DNA of 64,000 nucleotides from JBLNBN01 sp050260015 (GTDB taxonomy: Bacteria; Bacteroidota; Ignavibacteria; Kapaibacteriales; UBA2268). Below are positions 27,422 through 35,286 of this stretch, piece by piece (positions within the stretch are counted from its first letter, which is position 1; every line of letters begins with the position of its first letter). The stretch lies in NCBI GenBank assembly GCA_050260015.1, contig JBLNBN010000034.1:10976-74975 (forward strand), given 5' to 3'. A model generated the notes under the pieces. The model ran no database searches. It was given only the letters and a program-made list of their open reading frames with translations, and was not told where the DNA came from. The position numbers and the translations under genes are program-made.

Positions 27422-27446
27422 AGCTCAACTATATTATCATTAATCA

Positions 27447-27488
27447 AAAAGGCCGACCGCTATTTTAAGCGGCCGGCCTTTGTTTTTT
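27447..27488 (+). terminator. Rho-independent terminator after asd
   Basis: A 12-bp stem AAGGCCGACCGC / GCGGCCGGCCTT with one mismatch and a TATTTTAA loop, followed by TGTTTTTT. Confidence 0.9.
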
Positions 27489-27564
27489 AAAGATTCAAAT
27501 CTACAATTAATAGTAGATCTTTTTAGAGGATTCTAATTTTGACAATCAGCGATTCGAAATACCC

Positions 27565-28203
27565 TTAATTAAACGTTGCGTTAAACATAACGCCAAACCT
27601 GTTGCTGCCGTATTTTAAATAATCTTCTTCTACTGCGGTTGTTGAATAGAAAACGGCTACTCCCAATCCCCAATCGTCGCCGACCCACCACTCTTTACCG
27701 GCTTTAAGTTGCACACCGATACCCGCGTCAGAAGCGTCGACGTCGTGCCCCCCGGAAAAGGTAAACATTCCTAAACCGACAGAACCGGAAATGAAAATAT
27801 TAGTCGGCATAAAATAGTAGGTTAACCCGGCGCCGAACATAACCTCTCCCAATGAATTGTCCGAATCGATCGTTTCCTTTTTGCCGGTCGATTCGTGTTC
27901 AACGGTTGGGCCTGGAATCGCTGCGGAGGTTATTGTGCCATGCAAAAGCAAATTCTCAGCTACTCTACCGCCAATCTTAACATCCAAGATCGCGCCCGTA
28001 CCGCTATAAATATAAGCTTCCTTCCCAAAAATACCTAAGTCTACGTTATCCTTGATTTCCCCAAAAACGGGCCCTAATGCAAGGGATAAATAAAACCCGT
28101 CATGCTGGCGGCGTCCCCCACCGGGAGTAAGCCCCTGCGCTTCCATGGAAACGTAAGCTGTCAAAATAAACGTAAGAACAATTGCTAAGAAAACTTTTTT
28201 CAT
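27565..28203 (-). CDS. Outer-membrane beta-barrel protein (paralogue 1)
   Basis: 212 residues from the ATG at 28203, with GAGG five bases upstream; the frame stays open further upstream but that part runs antisense through the neighbouring barrel gene and is not coding. A signal peptide (MKKVFLAIVLTFILTAYVSM) leads into an 8-10-strand barrel-like sequence ending in FGVMFNATFN. The C-terminal third (QLKAGKEWWVGDDWGLGVAV) closely matches the product of the gene at 29287-29961 (QAQAGKEWRINENWGVGASL), so these are paralogues. Function unknown; general porin or adhesin-like barrel. Confidence 0.72.
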   Translation of the reverse strand: MKKVFLAIVLTFILTAYVSMEAQGLTPGGGRRQHDGFYLSLALGPVFGEIKDNVDLGIFGKEAYIYSGTGAILDVKIGGRVAENLLLHGTITSAAIPGPTVEHESTGKKETIDSDNSLGEVMFGAGLTYYFMPTNIFISGSVGLGMFTFSGGHDVDASDAGIGVQLKAGKEWWVGDDWGLGVAVFYSTTAVEEDYLKYGSNRFGVMFNATFN

Positions 28204-28258
28204 CATATCCTCAAAATTTATGAGTAAACTGACTATTATGATTTTCGTTACTATTATT

Positions 28259-28903
28259 TTAGAAGAATGAATAGGTAAGCATAAGGCCCATATACTCGCC
28301 GTTGACGGAAGCTTTAAGGTATTTGTTCTTCTCGGTAAACTTTGCGTCCGTATTCTTATAAATAACGCCAATGCCCCAGGAGTGAGCGCCGCCCTGCCAG
28401 AATTCTTTAACGAGCTGCGCCTGGGTCGACAGGCCAGTTTCCGACATGTAGAACTGCGAATCAGTGACAAACGCCAGGTTCCCCGCGCCAATAGTCGCCG
28501 AAACGGACACGTCTACAACGGGAATATAATATGTGGCGCCCAGGCCGGCCATCCATCCTAAAGCCCCGGTGACGCTGTATTTGCCGTCTATAGGGCTATC
28601 GTACTCCGGTTGGCTTGTTAACATACTCGAAGCGTCGCCGGAAATCAATAAGTGGGCGGAAAGGTTTTTCGCTACTCTATAGCCCAAACGTAGATTCAGT
28701 AAATAGCTGATACCGTCTTGCATATCCATAGTGTAGTTCCCGCTTTCCACGAACTGGATACCGCCGCCGTAAAGCATACCGAGCTGGGACGTAAAATTTA
28801 ATCCTTTACGAATGTCGTTGTTGCGCGGAGCCGCCTGTAAAGAGAGAGGTAGAGAAAAAATAACAAAGACAAACATAAATGCTGGTAGAAGAACTTTCTT
28901 CAT
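28259..28903 (-). CDS. Outer-membrane beta-barrel protein (paralogue 2)
   Basis: 214 residues with a signal peptide (cleavage near residue 24, SLQA/APRN) and a glycine/aromatic-rich barrel ending in MLTYSFF, a good C-terminal BAM signal. The overall plan (repeated GLGATYY.P, SATIGAGNLAF, QAQLVKEFWQGGAHSWGIGV) parallels its two neighbours, with lower identity. It is 55 bp upstream of paralogue 1 and likely co-transcribed with it. Role unknown. Confidence 0.72.
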   Translation of the reverse strand: MKKVLLPAFMFVFVIFSLPLSLQAAPRNNDIRKGLNFTSQLGMLYGGGIQFVESGNYTMDMQDGISYLLNLRLGYRVAKNLSAHLLISGDASSMLTSQPEYDSPIDGKYSVTGALGWMAGLGATYYIPVVDVSVSATIGAGNLAFVTDSQFYMSETGLSTQAQLVKEFWQGGAHSWGIGVIYKNTDAKFTEKNKYLKASVNGEYMGLMLTYSFF

Positions 28904-29286
28904 TAAAGTAATCCTAAAAGTTGTTAAATAATTGATTTGCTATTATGCAAAGTTATGAAAAAAGGGCGCAATTATTTAAATAGGTAATCATACTTTCCTT
29001 AATCATAATGAAAATTTAGATTATTAATTAGAAATCGCCGCCTCAAAAGTTATGACTGGAAGCTAAGTTGCGCGCAGGATGAATCCTTCGTTACTTTTAT
29101 ATTATTTTTTCTCAATCAAAATTTCTATATTGAATAGATTAGCCCCGCGTACTCCGATTATTTTTTAAACACCTTAATTTCCCTGACCTTAGTATATACA
29201 TAGCCGCCGCTTTTAAAGTTTATCCTGGAGTAAAATTTGAGATTTCCAGCCGGCAATGAAGTTATAGAGGTTTTTATTATATGTCT
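28904..29286. other. AT-rich intergenic stretch with a possible gene remnant
   Basis: 383 bases without a credible gene. The minus strand from about 29277 to 29164 reads as an open C-terminal-like segment (TSITSLPAGNLKFYSRINF, then GGYVYTKVREIKVFKK and a stop) with no start codon. It may be a fragment of a secreted-protein gene. Otherwise it should hold the promoter for the two barrel genes below it. Confidence 0.3.
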
Positions 29287-29961
29287 TTATTTAAACGTCG
29301 CGCGTACCTGCACGGCGTACCTGTCACTCCGCCAGTTCTCGCATAGCTCGCTACTTCCGTTCGTTTGGATATAGGATAAGCTTGCGCCGACGCCCCAATT
29401 TTCGTTGATCCTCCATTCCTTGCCGGCCTGCGCCTGGAAGCCGAGCCCGTAATCGGTATTGGTCGTTTCATTAACGTTCGATATACCAAAGTAGCCGTTC
29501 CCGGCAGAGAATGATATAAATATATCATATTGAGAAAAGTAATAGGTCGCGCCGATGCCGAAGATGGTTTCGCTTATTGCGTCCGGGTATGCTCTTGATC
29601 GATAGAGAATTGAGTTTCCTGCGCTCTTTCTTATAATAGTATCAGTACTTGGTTCATTTACGAAGCCGTAAATAAAGGTAGCGTGGAGCATAAAATTTCT
29701 GAAAACTTCCCCGCCAATCTTTAAATCTATTAAGTTACCAATGCCGGAGTAAGTTATTTCACTTTCCAAGCATTCTCCTGTAGTAATGTGAACGCCTCCG
29801 TAAGCCGAGCTCGCTTTACCGAATAGAACTCCGTCGCTCAATGATACATATAATCCGCTATTATCCTTGCGCACAGCGTTAAATTGGCTTATATCCTGCG
29901 CCGGGGAGGCGCTCACGCTGAAACATACCAACGCGAAAAATAAAAAGGCAAATTTCTTCAT
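29287..29961 (-). CDS. Outer-membrane beta-barrel protein (paralogue 3)
   Basis: 224 residues from the ATG at 29961, chosen because GGTGAG lies just upstream and the signal peptide (MKKFAFLFFALVCFSVSASP) begins there; another in-frame ATG lies five codons earlier. The barrel-like body ends in YAVQVRATFK. It shares with paralogue 1 the segments GLYVSLSDG/GFYLSLALG, IDLKIGGEVFRNFMLHATF/LDVKIGGRVAENLLLHGTI and the AGKEW block, so they arose by duplication. Four Cys residues are unusual for a barrel. Function unknown. Confidence 0.72.
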   Translation of the reverse strand: MKKFAFLFFALVCFSVSASPAQDISQFNAVRKDNSGLYVSLSDGVLFGKASSAYGGVHITTGECLESEITYSGIGNLIDLKIGGEVFRNFMLHATFIYGFVNEPSTDTIIRKSAGNSILYRSRAYPDAISETIFGIGATYYFSQYDIFISFSAGNGYFGISNVNETTNTDYGLGFQAQAGKEWRINENWGVGASLSYIQTNGSSELCENWRSDRYAVQVRATFK

Positions 29962-30091
29962 AAACTCACCACGCATACAGAATGTTCATATAATGAAGTC
30001 TAATTTACAAATAATATTAATCATTCCAAAGTAATTTTCATTTTTTTTGTATTGTTTGTATATTTTTTTATTCCTTTAAGTGAACTACTTA

Positions 30092-30125
30092 AAAATAAAA
30101 AAAGGCCGCGATTTAATTCGCGGCC
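30092..30125 (-). terminator. Rho-independent terminator of the F420-reductase-like gene
   Basis: A 7-bp GC stem GGCCGCG / CGCGGCC around an ATTTAATT loop. On the minus strand it is followed by TTTTTTTATTTTT, correct for the gene ending at 30148. Confidence 0.9.
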
Positions 30126-30147
30126 CGCTCGATACGCATATATGCGT

Positions 30148-30795
30148 TTATTTTTTCAGCAGCTTGAACGCGTGCGTCCAGTCGTTGCGCAGGAAGCCCG
30201 GTATGCACCAGAGCATACATAGGCTCTCAATCGGCCCTGCCGCGTTGGCCTTTCCGACGTCCTCGACCTCCCAACCGAATTGAGTTAGTATTTCCGCCGC
30301 TTCGGACTTCGCGCCGTCGTTATCGCCGCAGACAAACATAGACGGCTTGCCGCCGGGCAAGTCCGGATCGACCATTAAAGCCGCGCCCACGCTATTAAAC
30401 GCCTTCACGAAATTTGCCTGCGGAGCCAATTTCTGCAGCCTTTCCATAAGCGATTCGTCGAAGGTAGTAAAATACTTAAGAACTCCGTTCTGGGGCGGAT
30501 TATCTTCGCTAATAGGATTTGTCGCGTCGAGGACTGTTTTCCCCGAAAAATTCTCAATTCCGGCCTCGTTAAGCGCGTTTTCCGCGCCCGCGCCCTTTAC
30601 GCCGAATACGATAATATCGCCGAAGGCGGCAGTTTGCGCGAAGTCGCCAATTTGCCCTTTTTCGTTCTGCTTATGCCATTCCTCCAATTTCTTTGGATGG
30701 CGACTGCCGATCATGACTTCGTAGCCATATTTCAAGAAACCGCTCGCCAGCGTAGTTCCGACTATGCCGGAACCAAGTATACCGATTTTTTTCAT
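30148..30795 (-). CDS. NADP-dependent F420 reductase-like oxidoreductase
   Basis: 215 residues with an N-terminal Rossmann motif GILGSGIVGTTLASGFLKYG and the NADP-phosphate-binding SRHP, fitting PF03807 (F420-dependent NADP oxidoreductase). VLDATNPIS and VKAFNSVGAALMVDPDLPGG are typical of the FNO-like branch. Many bacterial members do not use F420 but act on other substrates, so the substrate is unknown; no F420 biosynthesis genes are in the window. AAGGA lies six bases before the ATG. Transcribed alone. Confidence 0.85.
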   Translation of the reverse strand: MKKIGILGSGIVGTTLASGFLKYGYEVMIGSRHPKKLEEWHKQNEKGQIGDFAQTAAFGDIIVFGVKGAGAENALNEAGIENFSGKTVLDATNPISEDNPPQNGVLKYFTTFDESLMERLQKLAPQANFVKAFNSVGAALMVDPDLPGGKPSMFVCGDNDGAKSEAAEILTQFGWEVEDVGKANAAGPIESLCMLWCIPGFLRNDWTHAFKLLKK

Positions 30796-30870
30796 AAAGC
30801 GTTCCTTATTGTAAAAGAAATCAATGCTTTATATGACTTTGGCGCGGCGGAAATATTACATACCTTGCAA

Positions 30871-31066
30871 AGCTTCCGTACCCTTGGGCCACGAAGCCGT
30901 ACCCTGAGCCCCGTCGAAGGGTACGATAATTGCGCGGGCGCTTCGACAGGCTCAGCGGCTGCGCTTGCGCGTCATTCCGGGCGCAAGACCCGGAATCCAT
31001 AGATACTCTAGATGCCCGCCTGCGCGGGCATGACTAAAACCTGCAGTTACAACCGCTTGCGCGTTA
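30871..31066. repeat. Cluster of intergenic palindromic repeats upstream of guaA
   Basis: Within the 408 bp before guaA lie several palindromes: GTACCCT/AGGGTAC (30899-30905 and 30918-30924), ATTCCGGG/CCCGGAAT (30974-30996) and ATGCCCGC/GCGGGCAT (31012-31031), plus CTTCGACAGGCTCAG (30941-30955), a sequence type common as a dispersed repeat. Two copies of a GCTTGCGCG module (30961-30971 and 31052-31065) abut the palindromes. No coding potential is seen. Confidence 0.7.
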
Positions 31067-31203
31067 TTGCCTGAAAATAACGCCTGCAGCGCGTAATTAA
31101 CCATTAATCATTAACTGCTAATAATTGATTATTATTTTCTTCCCTGAAAAACTGTTATATTTGCTTTGATAATTGTAACTTAGTTCATTTTTCTTTTGAT
31201 ACG

Positions 31204-32745
31204 ATGCAAGAAAACGATAAAATAATAATACTCGATTTTGGGTCGCAATACACCCAAATTATAGCCCGCAAAGTGCGCGAACTCGGCGTTTACGCGGAGA
31301 TACATCCCTTTTCAATCGCCCGCGAAGCGCTTTTGGCTATGAACCCCAAAGGCGTAATCCTTTCCGGCGGGCCAAGTTCCGTCTACGCGGAGGACGCCCC
31401 GCACCCAAGCTTCGACGTTACGGGGCTCGGAGTTCCTGTGCTCGGCATTTGCTACGGGTTGCAGCTCCTCGCCTATAAGGGCGGGGGCGCGGTCGATAAA
31501 GCCGCCGCACGCGAATACGGCCGCGCCAATCTCGAAATCGCCTCCTTCGACGACCTATTCGAAGGCGTCACGCAGGGAACGCAGGTCTGGATGAGCCACG
31601 GCGACGCGCTCAGCCAATGCCCTGACGGCTTCGAAATTATAGCCAAAACCGGCAACGCCCCTATATGCGCCGTCCGCCAACCCGAAAAGAAAATTTACGG
31701 CGTGCAGTTCCACCCCGAAGTGCACCACTCCCCCGAGGGGAAGAAGATACTAGGCAATTTCGTCTTTAAAGTGTGCGGCTGCGAGGCTACCTGGAACGCC
31801 GAACGCTTCGCCGAGGAAGAGATCGAACGCGTCCGCGCGATAGTCGGCGACGACCACGTTATCTGCGCGCTCTCCGGCGGAGTGGATTCCACAGTGCTCG
31901 CCGTACTGCTCGCGAAAGCGATAGGCGACAAATTGCACTGCATCCATATCGATTCCGGCCTAATGCGCACCGACGAGAGCGCGACGATTTACCGCCTCTT
32001 CAAGGAGAATTTCAATATCTCGATCGACGTCGTCGACGGCAGCGAACTCTTCCTCGGGCGGCTCGCCGGAGTCAGCGATCCCGAAAAAAAGCGCAAGATC
32101 ATCGGTTCGACCTTTATCGATCTTTTCGACGTCGAGGCGAAGAAATTCAACGAGGCGAGATGGCTCGCGCAGGGCACGCTCTACCCGGACGTCATCGAGA
32201 GCGTCTCCGTCAAGGGCCCCTCTGCTACTATTAAATCGCACCACAACGTGGGCGGCCTCCCGGAGAAGATGAACTTAAAGATACTGGAGCCCTTCCGCGA
32301 GCTATTCAAGGACGAGGTGCGCGCCGTCGGACGCAAGCTCGGCGTACCGGATTGGTTCGTAGCGCGGCATCCATTCCCCGGGCCGGGTTTGGCCATACGC
32401 GTGCTCGGAGAGATAGACGAAGAGCGGCTGGCGATACTCCGCAAGGCCGACGACATCTACCTCGAGGAGATTCGCAACGCGGGTCTTTATAACGATATAT
32501 GGCAGGCGTTCGCGGTTCTGCTGCCGGTGCGAAGCGTCGGCGTAATGGGCGACGAGCGCACGTACGAATACACCTGCGCGCTCCGCGCAGTAACGAGCGT
32601 GGATGGGATGACCGCCGATTGGTTCCCCTTCCCGCCGGAGGTCCTTTCCCGTATGTCCAGCCGAATAACGAACGAAGTTCGAGGCGTCAACCGCGTCGTC
32701 TACGACATAACGAGCAAGCCGCCAGGCACGATCGAGTGGGAGTAG
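31204..32745 (+). CDS. guaA: GMP synthase (glutamine-hydrolysing)
   Basis: 513 residues. The glutamine amidotransferase domain has Cys83 (GICYGLQLL), His170 and Glu172 (FHPEVH). The ATP pyrophosphatase domain has the PP-loop SGGVDST at 224-230, and the C-terminal dimerisation domain includes [16 protein letters not shown] and ends in GTIEWE. It converts XMP to GMP with ammonia from glutamine. All catalytic residues are present. It marks the left border of the accessory island. Confidence 0.97.
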   Translation: MQENDKIIILDFGSQYTQIIARKVRELGVYAEIHPFSIAREALLAMNPKGVILSGGPSSVYAEDAPHPSFDVTGLGVPVLGICYGLQLLAYKGGGAVDKAAAREYGRANLEIASFDDLFEGVTQGTQVWMSHGDALSQCPDGFEIIAKTGNAPICAVRQPEKKIYGVQFHPEVHHSPEGKKILGNFVFKVCGCEATWNAERFAEEEIERVRAIVGDDHVICALSGGVDSTVLAVLLAKAIGDKLHCIHIDSGLMRTDESATIYRLFKENFNISIDVVDGSELFLGRLAGVSDPEKKRKIIGSTFIDLFDVEAKKFNEARWLAQGTLYPDVIESVSVKGPSATIKSHHNVGGLPEKMNLKILEPFRELFKDEVRAVGRKLGVPDWFVARHPFPGPGLAIRVLGEIDEERLAILRKADDIYLEEIRNAGLYNDIWQAFAVLLPVRSVGVMGDERTYEYTCALRAVTSVDGMTADWFPFPPEVLSRMSSRITNEVRGVNRVVYDITSKPPGTIEWE

Positions 32746-32834
32746 GGGAGAGTTGAGGTTTAAGTCGAGAGCTTGAAAATTTAAACATTGAAATAAAATA
32801 TTTTTTTGATAATGTTGTCTAATTAGGTAACTTT

Positions 32835-33176
32835 GTGAAAAGAAAAATCGTTTTTTTCAAGGATCACTTTCTGAACTTTTATTTTAACCAAAGTCCGGAA
32901 GTTCAGAAGAAAATCGATTGGACGTTTGAATTAATAAGAGATCTGGAAATGATCCCGGAAAAATATTTCAAGCATCTATCGGGAACTTCCGGTCTATATG
33001 AGATAAGAGTTCATTTAGGAACTAATCAGATAAGGATTTTTTCTTTTTTTGATTCGGAGAAATTAGTGATTCTAATCAACGGATTTCTCAAAAAGACAAA
33101 AAAGACTCCTAAACAGGAGTTGGAGTTGGCAATATCATTGATGGAGGAATATTTCAATGAAAAAGGAAAACATTAA
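32835..33176 (+). CDS. HigB/Gp49-type toxin (RelE superfamily)
   Basis: 113 residues of the phage-derived Gp49-like/HigB family (PF05973). Recognisable pattern: SGLYEIRVHLGTNQIRIFSF, then LVILINGFLKKTKKTP and an ELELAISLMEEYF helix. These toxins cut mRNA at the ribosome. GTG start with an AGG about eight bases upstream. The 3' end overlaps the antitoxin gene by 20 bp, the usual toxin-first order of HigBA pairs. A TTGATA-N16-TAACTT promoter-like string lies immediately upstream. Catalytic activity is presumed from family, not seen directly. Confidence 0.9.
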   Translation: MKRKIVFFKDHFLNFYFNQSPEVQKKIDWTFELIRDLEMIPEKYFKHLSGTSGLYEIRVHLGTNQIRIFSFFDSEKLVILINGFLKKTKKTPKQELELAISLMEEYFNEKGKH

Positions 33177-33456
33177 GGATTACGACGAACTCCTCGATTT
33201 CAAGTACGGTAAAAAAGGAACCCCCGACCGAGAGAATTGGGAAGCAGAATACAAGATTTTCAAGATCGGCGTTTTAATCGAAGAGGCTAGAAAGAAGAGA
33301 AATATGACCCAAAGCGAATTGGCTGCTAAATGCGGCACAAATAAGGGTTATATTTCCAGAGTTGAGAACGACGCCACCGACGTTAGGCTTTCTACGTTGC
33401 TTAAAATCGTACGCGATGGGTTAGGCGGAGAATTAAAGATAACGCTGGAATTGTAA
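33157..33456 (+). CDS. HigA-like XRE-family antitoxin
   Basis: 99 residues. The N-terminal toxin-binding part (DYDELLDFKYGKKGTPDREN) is followed by a Cro/cI helix-turn-helix with MTQSELAAKCGTNKGYISRV at about residues 49-68. It neutralises the overlapping HigB-like toxin and probably represses the operon. Its last 225 coding bases and about 110 bases of 3' flank are almost identical to the orphan copy at 34423-34722, while the first 25 codons differ, suggesting recombination or gene conversion. A hairpin terminator follows at 33504. Confidence 0.92.
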   Translation: MKKENIKDYDELLDFKYGKKGTPDRENWEAEYKIFKIGVLIEEARKKRNMTQSELAAKCGTNKGYISRVENDATDVRLSTLLKIVRDGLGGELKITLEL

Positions 33457-33570
33457 TCAAGATAAATCGGTCACGATAGAATAAAGTAAGAAGTTATGAT
33501 ACTAAGGGCGCGTAATATCTATTAACGCGCCCTTTTTATAAATTAGAGCTTATTGGGAATGGCGCGATAA
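33232..33570 (+). repeat. Direct repeat, copy 1 (antitoxin 3' part plus terminator)
   Basis: About 340 bp nearly identical to 34498-34836. Similarity begins abruptly at the GAGAATTGGGAAG codons inside the antitoxin and runs through its terminator to the GAGCTTATTGGGAATGGCGC segment. Only four substitutions were counted in the 225 coding bases. Confidence 0.9.
33504..33537 (+). terminator. Terminator of the HigBA-like operon
   Basis: A 10-bp perfect stem AAGGGCGCGT / ACGCGCCCTT with an 11-base loop and a following T-run. It is duplicated with the antitoxin at 34769-34800. Confidence 0.88.
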
Positions 33571-33635
33571 ACGCTTGGATATAGAAGACTTGGTACTCGC
33601 ACTAGCGGTTATCTTTGAACGCCAATTCATGAGAA

Positions 33636-33704
33636 TAACGCGCAAGAGCTTGGGAACAAACGAGTTGGTCCCTTCTCCCCCGGAGAAGGTTAGGATGAGG
33701 GTCA
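33636..33704 (+). repeat. Hairpin repeat R1 (DUF559-element end type)
   Basis: Layout: ACGCGCAAGAGCTTG module, spacer, GTTGGTC, then a perfect 8-bp stem CCTTCTCC / GGAGAAGG and the tail TTAGGATGAGGGTCA. It has the same design as R2, R3, R4 and R5 but carries no gene. Confidence 0.85.
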
Positions 33705-33870
33705 GGATTAATGGTCAATGGTCAATTATAAATCATTGATGGGTAGGCACGCTGCATAAATAATTTCAGTATATGACGCGATACCCCATATAAATAGAAG
33801 AATTGGTTCCTTCCCTCGGGAGAAGGTTAGGATGAGGGTCACAATTAAAAATACTTTAAACTAGAGCGCT

Positions 33871-34263
33871 ATGAAAAATTCCGATATTCCCTTCTATCAA
33901 AACCGCCTTATAGCAAATGCTAAATCGCTGCGCCGCCGTTCAACTTATACTGAAAAGATCGTCTGGAATTTTCTAAGAAACAAGCAGATATACGGCTATA
34001 CATTTTACCGGCAAAGGCCGATAGGAAGCTTTATTGCGGATTTTTTTTGTAGAGAGCTGAAACTAGCAATTGAAATCGATGGAATAACTCATACCGAACC
34101 GACGACCATCGAAAATGATAAGCGTAAAACGGCTTACTTCTGCTCATTAGGAATTACTTTAATACGTTTTACCGATGAAGAAGTCGCCGGAAATGGCAAT
34201 TTAGTTGAAGAAAAGATTAGAGTATGTGTTAAAGGGCTTGAGAATAAGGATATTAAATCATGA
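33871..34263 (+). CDS. DUF559 (PD-(D/E)XK, Vsr-like) endonuclease-domain protein
   Basis: 130 residues of the DUF559 family (PF04480), related to very-short-patch-repair and other PD-(D/E)XK nucleases. Typical motifs: LRRRSTYTEKIVWNFLRNKQ, then FYRQRPIGSFIADFFC (metal-binding Asp), LAIEIDG and GITLIRFTDEEV. Family members are often encoded next to intergenic repeats and have been suspected to act as selfish nucleases; that is general knowledge, not shown here. The gene begins 29 bp after the left hairpin repeat and its stop codon is part of the right one. A truncated relative of its first codons is at 39893. Confidence 0.88.
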   Translation: MKNSDIPFYQNRLIANAKSLRRRSTYTEKIVWNFLRNKQIYGYTFYRQRPIGSFIADFFCRELKLAIEIDGITHTEPTTIENDKRKTAYFCSLGITLIRFTDEEVAGNGNLVEEKIRVCVKGLENKDIKS

Positions 34264-34328
34264 CCCTCCACCTAGCCTCCTCCGGGGAGGAGGAACTAAG
34301 CCTTCAATTTTGAAGCGCTTACGCGTAA
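34260..34328 (-). repeat. Hairpin repeat R3 (right end of DUF559 cassette)
   Basis: On the minus strand: ACGCGTAAGCGCTTC module, spacer, TTAGTT, stem CCTCCTCC / GGAGGAGG, tail CTAGGTGGAGGGTCA. Compared with R1 the T-A pair at stem position 4 is C-G here, a compensating change. Confidence 0.85.
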
Positions 34329-34366
34329 TTCTAAGCATCCTTGATTTCCTTATCCATTCCAATTTT

Positions 34367-34407
34367 TTATTTTGATATTCGAATGTTTTAGCGTACTTTA
34401 TATTATT
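34367..34407 (+). promoter_or_regulatory. Shared promoter-like module, copy A
   Basis: TTGATA (34372-34377), a 16-base spacer, then TACTTT (34394-34399), within a longer conserved string TTATTTTGA..T..GAA.G.TTT.GC.TA.TTTATA. Copies B (37872) and C (40109) have the same string and geometry. It ends 24 bases before the orphan antitoxin ATG. Confidence 0.6.
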
Positions 34408-34422
34408 AGCAACGGAGGCTCT

Positions 34423-34722
34423 ATGAAGAATTCTGAAATAACGACTTTTGACGAACTGCTCGACGTCAAGTACGGCAAGCGGGGAACTCCCGAACGTGAG
34501 AATTGGGAAGCAGAATACAAGATTTTCAAGATCGGCGTTTTAATTGAAGAGGCTAGAAAGAAAAGAAATATGACCCAAAGCGAATTGGCTGCTAAATGCG
34601 GCACAAATAAGGGTTATATTTCCAGAGTTGAGAACGACGCCACCGACGTTAGGCTTTCTACGTTGCTTAAAATCGTACGCCATGGGTTAGGCGGAGAATT
34701 AAAGGTAACGCTGGAATTGTAA
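34423..34722 (+). CDS. Orphan HigA-like antitoxin (duplicate)
   Basis: 99 residues, starting at the ATG with GGAGG four bases upstream. From residue 26 on it differs from the antitoxin at 33157 by only two amino acids (Asp to His and Ile to Val near the C-terminus), whereas the N-terminal toxin-binding part is diverged (MKNSEITTFDELLDVKYGKR). No toxin gene precedes it, so it could be a solitary regulator, an anti-addiction copy able to bind the neighbour's operator, or a survivor of a lost pair. The upstream module is copy A of a promoter shared by three loci. Confidence 0.85.
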   Translation: MKNSEITTFDELLDVKYGKRGTPERENWEAEYKIFKIGVLIEEARKKRNMTQSELAAKCGTNKGYISRVENDATDVRLSTLLKIVRHGLGGELKVTLEL

Positions 34723-34836
34723 TCAAGATAAATCGGTCACGATGAATAAAGTAAGAAGTTATGTTACTAAGGGCACGTAATATCTTTTATCGCGCCCTTT
34801 TATAAAAAAGAGCTTATTGGGAATGGCGCGCAAGCG
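34498..34836 (+). repeat. Direct repeat, copy 2
   Basis: Partner of 33232-33570; it includes the antitoxin 3' part, the terminator and the downstream TATTGGGAATGGCGCG segment. The two copies bracket the DUF559 cassette. Confidence 0.9.
34769..34800 (+). terminator. Terminator of the orphan antitoxin
   Basis: Stem AAGGGCACG / CGCGCCCTT with one mismatch and a short T-run. It is the duplicated counterpart of the terminator at 33504. Confidence 0.7.
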
Positions 34837-34893
34837 GTTGTATTCGAAAAGGTTGGGTCATTCTGAGCGCAGCGAATAATCCATAAATTATTT
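34822..34893 (+). repeat. CGCGCAAGCGGTTG module joined to a TCATTCTGAGCG repeat
   Basis: The same GCGCAAGCG-type module seen at the hairpin repeats is here followed by AAAAGGTTGGG and then TCATTCTGAGCGCAGCGAA, a type common as dispersed repeat in many genomes. Together with 34985-35067 and 35098-35160 it fills the 564-bp gap 34723-35286, which has no credible gene. Confidence 0.6.
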
Positions 34894-34984
34894 ACAGCTT
34901 GTTAAACGCTAAATCGCCTTTATAGGGCCGTTCAGGACGAATCCGAAGGATTCGCATGTTTATAGCAAAGCAAGCCCTAAATTA

Positions 34985-35067
34985 CATTCCCGCCGCGGCG
35001 AAGCCGCGGGATGTTATGTGGGGACAGGGGCTTCGCATTACAAAGCTTTAACCCCGCCGGGGTTAAT
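34985..35067 (+). repeat. Dispersed repeat with GCCGCGG palindrome, plus copy
   Basis: Contains a CCGCGGC/GCCGCGG palindrome and then CTTCGCATTACAAAGCTTTA plus CCCCGCCGGGGTTAA. The reverse complement of 39934-40020 matches it along its length with scattered differences, so the two are inverted copies about 5 kb apart. Confidence 0.75.
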
Positions 35068-35097
35068 AAATGGAAATAATGGATATTTAATTAAAAA

Positions 35098-35160
35098 CCT
35101 CCACCCAGTCTCATCTGGTATGAGAAACCAAGCCTGCTGCTTTCAAGAGCTTGCGCGTAC
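35098..35160 (-). repeat. Hairpin repeat R4
   Basis: On the minus strand: ACGCGCAAGCTCTTG module, spacer, GGCTTGGTT, stem TCTCAT / ATGAGA around ACCAG, tail CTGGGTGGAGG. The stem sequence is wholly different from R1, R3 and R5 but still pairs, while the flanks match R3. Confidence 0.75.
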
Positions 35161-35286
35161 TTCTCATAATCCCGTCATTTCAGCGGAGGACAACTGTAAT
35201 TTAAATAACCTGCAACTTATTTTGCAAAAATGCTTCCTCTAGTACAATCACGTATTGAGTTAACGTCATACAGTAACTCAAAAATA

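Larger units (their letters stand above)
33774..34328 (+). mobile_element. DUF559 nuclease gene enclosed by inverted hairpin repeats
   Basis: The gene at 33871-34263 lies between R2 (33774-33841, plus) and R3 (34260-34328, minus). Both ends run TGACGCG or TTACGCG module, TTGGTT/TTAGTT, GC hairpin, then TAGG.TG.AGGGTCA, pointing inwards, so the unit is an inverted-repeat-bounded cassette of about 555 bp. The nuclease stop codon TGA lies within R3. No target-site duplication could be identified by eye. Confidence 0.55.

Noticed and set aside
28207..28491. Upstream extension of the barrel gene frame to 28491
   Set aside because: It is antiphase to the upstream barrel gene, Arg/Ser-rich and precedes a clear signal peptide with its own GAGG site.
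29164..29277. C-terminal-like coding remnant on the minus strand
   Set aside because: No start, only about 38 codons, and no family assigned; kept only as a note on the intergenic stretch.
35018..35242. 74-codon plus-strand frame
   Set aside because: It runs through two repeat copies (GCCGCGG repeat and R4), so it reflects repeat sequence, not a gene.
33460..35286. CRISPR array
   Set aside because: Repeats are few, unequal in spacing, in both orientations and carry hairpins with genes between them; no regular spacers and no cas genes.
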